20,495 nucleotides of DNA from Verrucomicrobia bacterium GWC2_42_7 (lineage in GTDB: Bacteria > Verrucomicrobiota > Verrucomicrobiia > Opitutales > GWC2-42-7-A), in NCBI GenBank assembly GCA_001831055.1, contig MIDO01000063.1, positions 767 to 21,261 on the forward strand. Direction: 5' to 3'. The position numbers and the translations under genes are program-made. Positions within the stretch are counted from its first letter, which is position 1, and each line of letters starts with the position of its first letter. This document shows, piece by piece, positions 1-6,977 of this stretch. Below the pieces are notes generated by a model. It was given only the letters and a program-made list of their open reading frames with translations, was not told the DNA's origin and did not search any database.

Positions 1-16
1 GAGAGAAACAACCTTC

Positions 17-95
17 TGTGATATAGTTTAGTTTTTGCTATCACATCCTAAAATCTCCCTTTTCTTATGAAAAGAAGAGTTTTCGGGTCCTGATC
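17..95. repeat. Degenerate fragment of the dispersed hairpin element
   Basis: No gene lies in the first 100 bases. A 7-bp inverted repeat (TGTGATA at 17-23, TATCACA at 39-45) is followed at about 57-92 by a stretch whose reverse complement resembles hairpin A of the element seen intact elsewhere in this window (CGAAAACTCTTCTTTTC, a short loop, then an A-rich arm). The complementarity is partial, so I read it as a decayed or cut-off copy that sits just downstream of the hypothetical gene ending at 101. Confidence 0.35.
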
Positions 96-100
96 TATTC

Positions 101-643
101 CTACTTTTTTTGTTGGTCCAGGATGTTATTGATAAGATCGGGACGATCGGCGAGCGGGATCTTTTTCCTAAAAAGGAAAGAGAAGAGCTTGAATTTCCAC
201 TTACTTCTCTTTTGTTGAGGTTTTGATGCTCTAAATGAGGCTTGTTCGGGATTTTTTGACAAAAAAGAAAGAAGTGAGTTTTTTTGAGCTGGGTTTTCCT
301 TAGCCATGGCAGTAATGATTGTTAGTTGTTGCTTGATTTTTTCGATATCTTGCCTCAATGAATCAAGTTGAGGATGCCAATAAGCATCTAAAAATTCACT
401 CGTGACCCAAGCATTCTCAACCCTCTTAAGCTCCTCAGAAAAGACTCCCTTTAAGTAAGTTCGCCTTGATTCCCTTTCCTCTATTGGATAAGAGGCAATC
501 CAATTTTCTACTTGCTGCGGAATTGATTGCCTCATTACACATTCGTAATCTTCAAACCTTTTTTCTTTATAATAGATATAAGCACGTCGAATATTTTCTT
601 TTATCGACTCTAACACTTCCTCTCCACCTCCTGCGGGCTCCAT
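101..643 (-). CDS. Hypothetical charged protein, unrecognised
   Basis: I do not recognise the family. The 180-residue product is strongly charged, with a probable helical or coiled-coil stretch in the middle (around the LDSLRQDIEKIKQQL segment) and a very basic, aromatic patch near the C-terminus (KWKFKLFSFLFRKK). The open frame continues upstream to 760, but that extension is encoded by the arm of a palindromic repeat (717-758) and its flank. Its apparent hydrophobic helix is therefore probably an artefact of the repeat. I place the start at the internal ATG at 643. A good Shine-Dalgarno (AGGAGG) lies inside the frame about 9 nt before a GTG at 616, so that GTG is a serious alternative start and would give about 171 residues. 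The gene is the last of the minus-strand set and has no clear partner. That it is a real gene is likely from its length and from normal-looking amino-acid composition, but no function can be given. Confidence 0.55.
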   Translation of the reverse strand: MEPAGGGEEVLESIKENIRRAYIYYKEKRFEDYECVMRQSIPQQVENWIASYPIEERESRRTYLKGVFSEELKRVENAWVTSEFLDAYWHPQLDSLRQDIEKIKQQLTIITAMAKENPAQKNSLLSFLSKNPEQASFRASKPQQKRSKWKFKLFSFLFRKKIPLADRPDLINNILDQQKK

Positions 644-679
644 ACTTTCATTAAAAACAAAATTTGTATAAATTGCAAT

Positions 680-942
680 GACTATAGTTATAGTAAAATA
701 GATTGAGAACGGAGATGCGGAAACCCTTCTTTTTAAGGTAAAAAAGAAGGGTTTCCGCAAATCTTCCCAAGAAAAACCAATAATTTGGCAATCAAAATCT
801 TACAGATTTTGATTGCCAAATAAATTTAAGCCATTGCATATTTCAAGGTGAACCACAAAAGCGACTCGACTGTCAATACATTTCACTATAATATCAAACA
901 CAAAAGTTTCTCGATTTTGGATGCATTTAACTATAGCTATAT
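680..942 (+). repeat. Dispersed palindromic element, intact copy (type I)
   Basis: This is the clearest copy of the dispersed element. Hairpin A has a perfect 18-bp stem (717-734 with 741-758, 6-nt loop). An A-rich linker CCAAGAAAAACCAA follows at 767-780. Hairpin B has a 17-bp stem (783-799 with 805-821) and the loop TTACA. After a spacer come two tandem 45-bp units starting with CACAAAAG at 854 and 899. Both ends carry CTATAGTTA-like sequence in inverted orientation (about 682-690 and 927-936), which suggests short terminal inverted repeats. The whole lies between two minus-strand genes. A 130-bp segment of it recurs near 3061-3200. The 60-codon open frame that crosses it on the minus strand is not a gene. 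Confidence 0.75.
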
Positions 943-976
943 AAAAAAGAACCCCTTTAAAAAGGGGTTCTTTTTT
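943..976. terminator. Bidirectional intrinsic terminator after the first pilin gene
   Basis: A perfect 16-bp stem (943-958 with 961-976, 2-nt loop) has a GAACCCC/GGGGTTC core flanked by six A on one side and six T on the other, so either strand gives a GC hairpin followed by a U-run. It lies 22 nt past the stop codon of the pilin gene at 999 (minus strand) and is the natural end of that transcript. Its core resembles hairpin A of the neighbouring repeat, so it may derive from one. Confidence 0.85.
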
Positions 977-998
977 AATCAAGAAAAGGTGTCGAAAA

Positions 999-1358
999 CT
1001 AATAGGTGTAAGTTACGGTAACACCACCGACAGAAACAGTAAGGTTACCACTTGTCCGTACGACTAGACCGGTATAACTTTCTCCTGCAACTGGTTTTAT
1101 TGTACGCAAATAAGCGGTTGTTGCGGTAGAATGAACTATGCTCGTATAATTAGCCGTAGTCACTCCTTGATCTAACAGATACTGCTGACCTGCAGCTGCG
1201 AGTTGACGCAAGTTATTGAGAGCCGCCTTTTGTTGAGCACCTGACCTTACTTTCTGAAAAGCAGGAATTGCCATCGAGGCAAGTAATCCAATGATGACCA
1301 CTACAATCATGATTTCAACCAGCGTAAATGCACTCTTTTTTTGGCGTATTTGTTTCAT
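999..1358 (-). CDS. Type IV pilin / type II pseudopilin, copy 1
   Basis: The 119-residue product has a class III prepilin signal: a short basic leader (MKQIRQKKSA), the cleavage site A|FTLVE with Ala instead of the usual Gly at -1, and Glu at mature position 5. A strongly hydrophobic helix of about 22 residues and the AIPAF kink follow. Known roles of the family are as subunits of type IV pili or type II secretion pseudopili, cut by a prepilin peptidase in the inner membrane. The globular part is small, has no cysteine and ends in a beta-rich tail (GGVTVTYTY). By eye it matches the downstream-numbered neighbour (1783-2142) at 111 of 119 residues, a recent tandem duplication. The substitutions include Gly/Asp after VRS and HS/DP in the middle. 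There is no Shine-Dalgarno before the ATG. The PilMNO/secretin operon at 6978-11856 supplies likely partners. Pilin and pseudopilin cannot be told apart from the sequence alone. Confidence 0.9.
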   Translation of the reverse strand: MKQIRQKKSAFTLVEIMIVVVIIGLLASMAIPAFQKVRSGAQQKAALNNLRQLAAAGQQYLLDQGVTTANYTSIVHSTATTAYLRTIKPVAGESYTGLVVRTSGNLTVSVGGVTVTYTY

Positions 1359-1473
1359 AGTTTTTTCGATTTTCAGCTGCAGAGAAGTCTCTCCAACACT
1401 GAGTCTTATGATCTTAGTTATGTAGATTAAAAAAATCGGTATTTTTATAGTAGGGTTCGATATTGATCCTCCT

Positions 1474-1560
1474 TCCGAATCCCTTTATTTTTTCTCAAAA
1501 AGAAAGAGGTTCTGGGCTTCATAGAAAAACCAGCAATTCTACGCGAACCCTTTTAGAAAG
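1474..1560 (+). repeat. Dispersed palindromic element, degenerate copy
   Basis: A mismatched version of hairpin A (about 1477-1513, CGAATCCCTTT against AAAGAGGTTC around an A/T-rich apex) is followed by the linker motif AGAAAAACCA at 1523-1532 and a further GCGAACCCTTTT arm. The order of hairpin then linker is the same as in the intact copy at 680-942, but the second hairpin is lost. It lies in the 424-bp gap between the two pilin genes. Confidence 0.5.
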
Positions 1561-1599
1561 AGCTTCAGGGAGATAGGATATATGCCACTAAACGCCCCC

Positions 1600-1706
1600 A
1601 GGTAAGCTAATCCCCGGTGAAGATGTAGCTTACCTTAAGATAGAAATATATTTTATTGACCTAAAAAAGGATTTTTTAGAACTGTCTAAAGCCAGACATC
1701 TTTTTT
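1600..1706 (+). other. Cluster of three small hairpins between the pilin genes
   Basis: Three hairpins follow one another: a perfect 10-bp stem AGGTAAGCTA/TAGCTTACCT (1600-1609 with 1626-1635, 16-nt loop), an A/T stem CTAAAAAA/TTTTTTAG (1661-1668 with 1672-1679), and TGTCT/AGACA (1683-1687 with 1694-1698) followed on the plus strand by TCTTTTTT. The last looks like a weak plus-strand terminator although no plus-strand gene precedes it. The cluster could be a small RNA ending there, or leader or operator structure for the minus-strand pilin gene at 1358. I see no convincing promoter for either reading. The rest of the gap (1359-1473 and 1707-1782) holds nothing else I can name. Confidence 0.35.
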
Positions 1707-1782
1707 AACTAAATTCAGCTAGCAAAAAGCCCCTTTTGTGAAGGAATTCCTTTTTTTGAAACTCAAGGAAAGGAATCGAAAA

Positions 1783-2142
1783 CTAATAGGTGTAAGTTAC
1801 GGTAACACCACCGACAGAAACAGTAAGGTTACCACTTGTCCCTACGACTAGACCGGTATAACTTTCTCCTGCAATTGGTTTTATTGTACGCAAGTAAGCG
1901 GTTGTTGCGGTAGGATCCACTATACTAGTATAATTAGCCGTAGTCACTCCTTGATCTAACAGATACTGTTGGCCTGCAGCGGCAAGTTGGCGCAAATTAT
2001 TGAGGGCAGCTTTTTGCTGGGCATCTGATCTTACCTTTTGAAAGGCTGGAACTGCCATTGAGGCAAGTAATCCGATGATGACCACCACGATCATGATTTC
2101 AACTAGCGTAAAGGCGCTATTTTTTTGTCTTATTTTTTTCAT
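1783..2142 (-). CDS. Type IV pilin / type II pseudopilin, copy 2
   Basis: This 119-residue paralogue of the pilin at 999-1358 has the leader MKKIRQKNSA, processing site A|FTLVE, Glu5 and the same transmembrane helix and GGVTVTYTY tail. An in-frame TTG at 2154 would add four residues (MTKS), but the ATG at 2142 matches the start of the other copy and is preferred. No Shine-Dalgarno lies before it; the nearest purine-rich block (GGCGGAGGGA) is over 30 nt upstream and is part of a small hairpin. The unit of gene plus downstream flank has been duplicated: even the 3' flank, a GAAAACTAATAGG run, matches in both copies. Which copy is the major subunit cannot be seen. They may be expressed together, but the 424-bp spacer with hairpins between them suggests separate control. 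It would work in pilus or pseudopilus assembly, as its twin would. Confidence 0.9.
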   Translation of the reverse strand: MKKIRQKNSAFTLVEIMIVVVIIGLLASMAVPAFQKVRSDAQQKAALNNLRQLAAAGQQYLLDQGVTTANYTSIVDPTATTAYLRTIKPIAGESYTGLVVGTSGNLTVSVGGVTVTYTY

Positions 2143-2262
2143 AGATTTTGTCAATTTGTTGGTTAATGGAAAATCCCTCCGCCGCAGGGACTAGGAATCA
2201 TTAAATGAGAAGATTGGGTCATAGGCAAGCATATTTTTCTTTATGAGGAGAAGGTTTTTCAC

Positions 2263-2284
2263 ATCAATCAATCAATCAATCAAT
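2263..2284. repeat. Tetranucleotide microsatellite (ATCA)5
   Basis: Five perfect ATCA units plus AT sit at the 3' end of the cyclic-nucleotide-binding gene and supply its last codons and the stop. On the coding strand the repeat reads GATT; every reading frame through it meets TGA within 12 nt, so copy-number change would alter at most a few C-terminal residues. Confidence 0.85.
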
Positions 2285-2737
2285 GACTAACTGTGTGGTT
2301 GCAAGTTTCATTGTTGTTTGGCGGAGTTGATCGCTAATGATTTTAGCAATGGACCTCATCAACAAAAATGCAACTTGCGCATCGCTCTTTAAAATTGCGT
2401 CGAAATGAGAAGTTTCTATCATCAAAGTAGTCGTTTCTTCAGTCGCTTGTACTGAAGCTGATCGACAAGTACGATCCAATAAAGCCATTTCTCCAACAAA
2501 GTGGCCTGGTAATATCTTCGCGACGACAATATTGTGCCCCTCTCCTACCCTTTTCAAGACCTTTACTATCCCATCCATGATGTAATAAAGGGCATCACCA
2601 ACTTCCCCTTCATTGAAAATAATTTCATCTTTTTGGAAGGTTTTGATATGGCAATGGGTCGCAATCACACTCATTTGCTTCGGATTAAGTTCCGCAAATA
2701 TGGGTTGTTCAACAAGCAGATCCAAAATGTTCTTCAT
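2276..2737 (-). CDS. Stand-alone cyclic-nucleotide-binding domain protein
   Basis: The 153-residue product is one cyclic-nucleotide-binding domain of the CRP/PKA type. It has a beta-roll with FNEGEVGDALYYIMDG (about 41-56) and a phosphate-binding cassette GEMALLDRTCRSA (82-94) that keeps the Glu and the Arg-Ser pair used to hold cAMP or cGMP in known family members. A C-terminal helix follows and then the protein ends. There is no helix-turn-helix, so it is not a CRP-type transcription factor on its own; it may act on a partner protein. The open frame extends upstream to 2857, but those codons lie in a palindromic repeat. The ATG at 2737 starts the domain properly, with AAGG a few nt upstream, and is chosen. 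Its last codons come from an ATCA microsatellite. It is encoded just upstream of the pilin pair on the same strand, but more than 130 nt away, so a link to pilus control is only suggestive. Confidence 0.85.
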   Translation of the reverse strand: MKNILDLLVEQPIFAELNPKQMSVIATHCHIKTFQKDEIIFNEGEVGDALYYIMDGIVKVLKRVGEGHNIVVAKILPGHFVGEMALLDRTCRSASVQATEETTTLMIETSHFDAILKSDAQVAFLLMRSIAKIISDQLRQTTMKLATTQLVID

Positions 2738-2794
2738 AGGAGCCTTAGGATAACTCAAAAAAAGCCCACTTGTCAATCTTTTTACTGTTAAATA

Positions 2795-2950
2795 TCTTGA
2801 AGCAAAATGCGAAAACCTTCCTTTCCACAGGGGAAAAAAGAGTTTTTCGCTTTCCAAAGAAAAGCGATCATCGTCGAAGTAAAATCTATCGATTTATCTT
2901 CGGCGAGAGAAAAGGAGTTGGACCTCTTAATTGCAGTATACTATATATAG
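2795..2950 (+). repeat. Dispersed palindromic element, three-hairpin copy (type II)
   Basis: Hairpin A is imperfect (GCGAAAA 2809-2815 with TTTTCGC 2844-2850). It runs straight into hairpin B, CGCTTT/AAAGCG (2848-2853 with 2861-2866), and then hairpin C, TCGTCGAAG/CTTCGGCGA (2871-2879 with 2898-2906) with one G-T mismatch in the outer stem. The 18-mer TTTCCAAAGAAAAGCGAT at 2851-2868 is identical to that in the copy at 18256-18429, which fixes the family. The right flank ends in CTATATATAGC. The copy sits directly upstream of the cyclic-nucleotide-binding gene, where it could also carry or disturb that gene's promoter. Confidence 0.7.
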
Positions 2951-2959
2951 CAAACTGAA

Positions 2960-3215
2960 AATCTATTGACACAAACAGATGGCTATTTTCAAGAAAAGAA
3001 TAAACTCGATCATTTTTTCCGAAAAGTCTAGAACCCATTTTTTTACCTTAGTACCTGAAAAAGGAGGGTTTCCGCGACCTTTCCAAGAAAAACCAACGAT
3101 TTGGCGACCAAAATCTTACAGATTTTGTCGCCAAATAGGTTTAGATCATTACACATTTCGATATGAAACGCAAAAGCGCCTCGATTCTCAAGATGATCAA
3201 CTATATAGCCAAACA
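2960..3215 (+). repeat. Dispersed palindromic element, type I copy
   Basis: This copy matches 745-905 over about 130 bp. The hairpin A right arm GGGTTTCCGCG (about 3066) is followed by the identical 14-mer linker CCAAGAAAAACCAA (3083-3096). Hairpin B (3099-3115 with 3121-3136, loop TTACA as in the first copy) has one bulged C. One copy of the 45-bp unit starts with CGCAAAAG at 3169 and ends in CAACTATATAGC. The left arm of hairpin A is decayed. Confidence 0.7.
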
Positions 3216-3271
3216 GAATGAGGTTGACCCAAAAAAGAGGCATCGTTGAGAACTTAAACAAAATCCATCTT

Positions 3272-3377
3272 ATCAGGCCGATCAAATTCGAAGAATTTGA
3301 TCGGCCTGATTATTGGTTTTTCTTAGGGGAGGTCCGGAACCCCTTTCTTTTTTACCTCAAAAAGAAAGGGGTTCCGG
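3272..3377 (-). repeat. Dispersed palindromic element, inverted type I copy
   Basis: The element is in the opposite orientation here. Hairpin B has a perfect 18-bp stem (3272-3289 with 3293-3310, loop GAA) of quite different sequence, ATCAGGCCGATC and complement. It is joined through the conserved linker (minus-strand AAGAAAAACCAA, 3313-3324) to hairpin A with a perfect 19-bp stem (3334-3352 with 3359-3377, 6-nt loop). It lies 34 nt past the stop of the oxidoreductase gene and could act as its transcript end. Confidence 0.75.
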
Positions 3378-3411
3378 TGGGCCCACTTATTTCTTCTTTA
3401 CTGTATAATTC

Positions 3412-4839
3412 TCAGGAGTTTTGCAGGTACCCATCTATTTTGTTTCCGGTGATGACACCGTAGTTGATAGTCCCCAACCACCCAGACATTATAATACCGA
3501 CGGACCCTGCATGGTACATACCATGCACATGGTCAGACAAGGCTAAAGACACATCGAGGCCTTCAAATTTTGTGCCAAAGGAAGCCCCGTGTATATGTTT
3601 TGTATAGTGCTCAAAGGTCTTTGGGGTCGCCGATTCGATCCAATCAATCTTTGTCCGTATGTCTGGAATGAGCCGTTCCAAGGCGGCAACCGTTTCCTCT
3701 TCTAGTCTTTTCTTTTCCTGTGCGTATTCCTCTTTTGATAATCGATTCCAATGTTCGTAATGTGCATTTTGGGAGGAAACTATGGCATATTGCGATTTGG
3801 ACTGAGGTCGTGTTTGTGGATAGTAAATCGAAAAAGTTCTGCTTTTGGTTTCAAAACTCAACAATTCGTCACTTGAAAATGAAGCTGCTTCTGAGGTAAA
3901 AATAAGGTCGCCAATGTTTGGAATGGATTCGCCTTCTCGAATGCCCATGTAAACCTGACAAGAACTTGTGTTTATACGAACATCTTTGGCCTTTTGGACA
4001 TAGGCTCCCGGCAAATTGTTTTCTCCAATAAAATCGAGCACGGTTGTCCGAAGGTTCGCATTAGATAAGATACTCTTGCAGGCAATTTCTTTGCCATTAA
4101 CGACAATTCCCTTTACCAAGGGAACTTTTCCTTGTTTATCCAATATCACCTTTTCTGCAGAGCAATTTTTGCGAATATCCACACCATTTTTGCGCAACTC
4201 ATGAGTTATTTGCTCAATAAAGAAATCCGTTCCTCCTTTAAAGGTATAGACGCCTTGACTCATGAAATTGGAGAATACGATACCATAAGTAATCGCAGGA
4301 TCCGAAAGCGTCGAACCATTCGCATAGGTAATGGGCTCCATTAACAAGCGATGAATATCAGGCCTGTTAGGGAAAAACTCTTCAAACAATTCGCCAGTCG
4401 TACGCTTGTCATTGTCATAAAAATTCATGCCGCGCAAATGATCAAAGAAAGCCTCGATTTTTTCTCTGGTTAAACCAAATTTTTCTTCCAATAAGCGAGT
4501 GAAGTCTTGACGATCAAAAGTAGTCTGAATACTGAACTGAGGATTAATAAAACGGATATCCTTCAATTGCACAATCGCATCGGCGATCTCTTTACTCCAA
4601 TATTTTCGACAGGATTTTATCATCCCGACAGGAAATCCATGCAACGAAACATCGAATATATGCCCGTTCTTGCGCTTAAACCACGCAGCTAACCCACCTA
4701 ATTGGAAATGCTGCTCTAGTAAAAGCACTTTTCTCCCGTGCTTCGCTAGATAATTGGCACCTGTCAATCCCGCTAGTCCGCTACCAATGACAACAACATC
4801 GTAGCTTTCTTTAACCCCGTTTAACAAATCTCTTCCCAT
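3412..4839 (-). CDS. Phytoene desaturase-family FAD-dependent oxidoreductase
   Basis: The 475-residue protein begins with a Rossmann FAD-binding fold: [19 protein letters not shown] at 14-32 with the GxGxxG motif, Glu42 for the ribose, and LGGLAA at 47-52. It ends with the second FAD-contact segment typical of the CrtI/retinol-saturase-like superfamily ([20 protein letters not shown], near residue 440-460). Length and ends match that superfamily, which includes carotenoid desaturases and isomerases and many members of unknown substrate. No carotenoid or hopanoid gene is nearby, so the substrate cannot be named. It is the second gene of an operon: its ATG lies 6 nt after the glyQS stop. That pairing says little about function and looks like simple co-transcription. 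The ribosome site is weak, in keeping with translational coupling. An amine-oxidase-like role is less likely given the ends. Confidence 0.85.
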   Translation of the reverse strand: MGRDLLNGVKESYDVVVIGSGLAGLTGANYLAKHGRKVLLLEQHFQLGGLAAWFKRKNGHIFDVSLHGFPVGMIKSCRKYWSKEIADAIVQLKDIRFINPQFSIQTTFDRQDFTRLLEEKFGLTREKIEAFFDHLRGMNFYDNDKRTTGELFEEFFPNRPDIHRLLMEPITYANGSTLSDPAITYGIVFSNFMSQGVYTFKGGTDFFIEQITHELRKNGVDIRKNCSAEKVILDKQGKVPLVKGIVVNGKEIACKSILSNANLRTTVLDFIGENNLPGAYVQKAKDVRINTSSCQVYMGIREGESIPNIGDLIFTSEAASFSSDELLSFETKSRTFSIYYPQTRPQSKSQYAIVSSQNAHYEHWNRLSKEEYAQEKKRLEEETVAALERLIPDIRTKIDWIESATPKTFEHYTKHIHGASFGTKFEGLDVSLALSDHVHGMYHAGSVGIIMSGWLGTINYGVITGNKIDGYLQNS

Positions 4840-4845
4840 AGGGCA

Positions 4846-6357
4846 TCAAGGATTAATTTTTTCGTCAAGAAACTGAAATAATTCTGTTTCATTTAGGCGA
4901 ATTTGTTTCGTCGTATCGCGATCTCTTAAAGTAACGGTGCCATTTTCGAGAGTTTCATAGTCAATGGTAACCCCAAAAGGCGTTCCTACTTCGTCCATTC
5001 GACGATAACGGCGACCAATCGCACCAGCGGCATCATAAGCTACAGGCCAACGACGTTGCAATTTTTTATACAAGTTACGTGATTTTTCCACAAGTTCTGG
5101 CTTATTTTTGACAAGCGGAAAAACACCTACCTTGATAGGGGCCATGCGTGGATGGAAGCGTAAAACAGTGCGCTTCTCTCCCTCTATCTCGTCTTCGTCA
5201 TAGGCAGAACAAAGAATAGCTAAGAAAATTCTATCAACGCCCACAGCGGGTTCAATAACGTGAGGTAAGTACTTGGCCTTCTTCTCCTCATCAAAATACT
5301 CTAATGACTTTCCGCTTGCCTCTTGATGTTGCGTTAGGTCGAAACAGCCCCGCGCCGCAATTCCCTCAAGTTCTTGCACCCCAAATGGATACTTAAATGT
5401 AATATCCGTACATGCTCGAGAATAGTGAGCCAATTTGTTCTTCGGGTGGACATCTAATCCAAGTAACTCTTCGCGTAATCCAATGCTTTTATGCCAATTC
5501 AACCGAGACTCAATCCAATCTGCATGCAGTTTTTCCCAATCAGCATCTGGAGCAATAAAATATTCCATTTCCATCTGCTCAAATTCACGCGAACGAAATA
5601 CAAAATTTCTTGGAGTAATTTCATTGCGGAAAGAACGCCCCATTTGCGCAATACCAAATGGAACCTTTACACGGGAAGTGTCTACCACATTCCTAAAATT
5701 AACAAACATCCCCTGAGCCGTCTCGGGTCTTAGATAAGCGATTGCAGACTCATCCCTCAAGGCACCAATATAGGTCTGGAACATGAGATTAAAGTCTCTA
5801 GGCGGAGTCAATGAACCAGCCTTCCCAGTTCCCGGTGAAGGAATTAATATATATTCATGGGGCTTTGCTTCTGTATAAGGCTTCAATACAACCTTTTCCA
5901 AAAGCCCTTGCTTTCCAAGTTTCCTCTTAAGAGAATCGGCTTTTTCATCAGCCTCTGTCTGCATGTTTCCATTCTCCAACAAGGAAATATATCCAATATT
6001 CTCTCCAGCAACGATGACTTCTCCAAAAAATAATTGGTCTGCCCGATATCGCAACTTGGATTCCTTGCAATCGACCATGGGATCAGAAAATCCCCCTATA
6101 TGTCCAGAGGCTTGCCATACTTTAGGATGCATGATGATCGAACAATCAATGCCCACGACATCTTCCCGACAGTGCACAATATCGTGCCACCACGCATCTT
6201 TTATATTTTTGCGCAGTTCTACCCCCAAAGGACCATAGTCAAAAAAACCATTGCACCCACCATAAATTTCAGATGACTGAAAGATAAATCCTCTCCTTTT
6301 ACACAACGATACGATCGTTTCCATAGATGGCTCAATAACACTCTTGCTTCCGTTCAT
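4846..6357 (-). CDS. glyQS: Glycyl-tRNA synthetase, single-chain (alpha2) type
   Basis: It charges tRNA-Gly with glycine using ATP in the cytoplasm. The 503 residues fit the homodimeric class II form found in eukaryotes, archaea and part of the bacteria, not the alpha/beta heterotetramer. Visible marks are the N-terminal [16 protein letters not shown] (19-34) and DYGPLG (40-45), RPETAQG at 210-216, class II motif 2 [11 protein letters not shown] at 241-251 with REFEQMEME at 257-265, and motif 3 GVDRIF at 373-378. A C-terminal anticodon-binding domain (about 390-500) contains [10 protein letters not shown] and [12 protein letters not shown]. The start at 6357 has a Shine-Dalgarno AGAGAGGG (6367-6374 on the minus strand) 9 nt away and a TATAAA box about 20 nt further up. 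It is first in a two-gene operon with the oxidoreductase. No separate alpha or beta subunit gene is seen. Confidence 0.97.
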   Translation of the reverse strand: MNGSKSVIEPSMETIVSLCKRRGFIFQSSEIYGGCNGFFDYGPLGVELRKNIKDAWWHDIVHCREDVVGIDCSIIMHPKVWQASGHIGGFSDPMVDCKESKLRYRADQLFFGEVIVAGENIGYISLLENGNMQTEADEKADSLKRKLGKQGLLEKVVLKPYTEAKPHEYILIPSPGTGKAGSLTPPRDFNLMFQTYIGALRDESAIAYLRPETAQGMFVNFRNVVDTSRVKVPFGIAQMGRSFRNEITPRNFVFRSREFEQMEMEYFIAPDADWEKLHADWIESRLNWHKSIGLREELLGLDVHPKNKLAHYSRACTDITFKYPFGVQELEGIAARGCFDLTQHQEASGKSLEYFDEEKKAKYLPHVIEPAVGVDRIFLAILCSAYDEDEIEGEKRTVLRFHPRMAPIKVGVFPLVKNKPELVEKSRNLYKKLQRRWPVAYDAAGAIGRRYRRMDEVGTPFGVTIDYETLENGTVTLRDRDTTKQIRLNETELFQFLDEKINP

Positions 6358-6420
6358 AAAAGTTAACCCTCTCTTAAATTTATAGGGAATTTACACATAA
6401 TAAGTTCAGAAGTAACAAAA

Positions 6421-6525
6421 AGAAAAATCCTTCCTTTCCTCAAAAAAGAAAGATTCCTCTTTTTCAAAGAAAAGAGGAAATCATCCAAATAAAATCTAGC
6501 CATTTTACTTAGATAGAAAAACCTT
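6421..6525 (+). repeat. Dispersed palindromic element, degenerate type II copy
   Basis: The central hairpin TTCCTCTTTT/AAAAGAGGAA (6454-6463 with 6470-6479) corresponds to hairpin B of the three-hairpin type and keeps CAAAGAAAA in its apex. The A and C hairpins (AATCCTTCC... before, and TAAAATCTAGCCATTTTA after) are recognisable by order and by the AAAATCTA core but have lost much pairing. The copy covers the region upstream of glyQS, and an 82-codon minus-strand frame through it (6363-6611) is not accepted as a gene. Confidence 0.5.
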
Positions 6526-6649
6526 TTGCCACCCGCTAACCCTAGTAACACGCTATACATAACACACAACACCAATTTTTGAAAAGACGTCAAGTTAACT
6601 TTTTCAAGCAACCTTGATCTTTTTAATGAAAATCCACGATAAGAAGATT

Positions 6650-6770
6650 TGGGGAAACCGCTTTTATAGTCAATTATACTAAGAAGAAAGGCTTCCGCAT
6701 TTCCCGAATGGAAATGGATATTGCCGGATACAAATCATAATAAATTTCTTCGGCGAGGGATATTATTTAT
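6650..6770 (+). repeat. Dispersed palindromic element, degenerate type II copy
   Basis: A worn hairpin A (GGGGAAACCGC ... GGCTTCCGC) is followed by hairpin B CATTTCC/GGAAATG (6698-6704 with 6710-6716) and a hairpin C remnant ending CTTCGGCGAGGG, the same ending as in the copy at 2795. It stands some 200 nt upstream of the pilM operon. The remainder of the gap, 6771-6977, holds the likely promoter of that operon, but I cannot pick a convincing -35/-10 pair. Confidence 0.5.
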
Positions 6771-6977
6771 TGATTAATGGGTTATATTTTTTCAAAAAAT
6801 TCCTTATCCAGGATTCGCGTTAGGAACCTATTCCCTCTGCATAAGTTTTAAAGAAAAGCTAATTAATGGTTGATTTCCTGGAAAAATTTTATTTAAATGC
6901 AGATAAGTCGGGGCGTGCTCGGTTTTGTGAGTGTATGATATGCCTAGGTGCTTGGATGAAAAGAGGGGTTGATATTA

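Noticed and set aside
2263..2284. ATCA microsatellite as a phase-variation switch
   Set aside because: It lies at the very end of the gene, and all three frames through the repeat meet a TGA within 12 nt, so slippage cannot switch the protein on or off.
2770..3463. Overlapping frames on both strands in the gap before the oxidoreductase
   Set aside because: They are frames through three palindromic elements; their protein sequences reflect the hairpins and linker, and they overlap one another on both strands.
6363..6611. 82-codon minus-strand frame just upstream of glyQS
   Set aside because: It runs through a degenerate palindromic element, its composition is driven by A/T-rich hairpin arms, and it has no recognisable domain.
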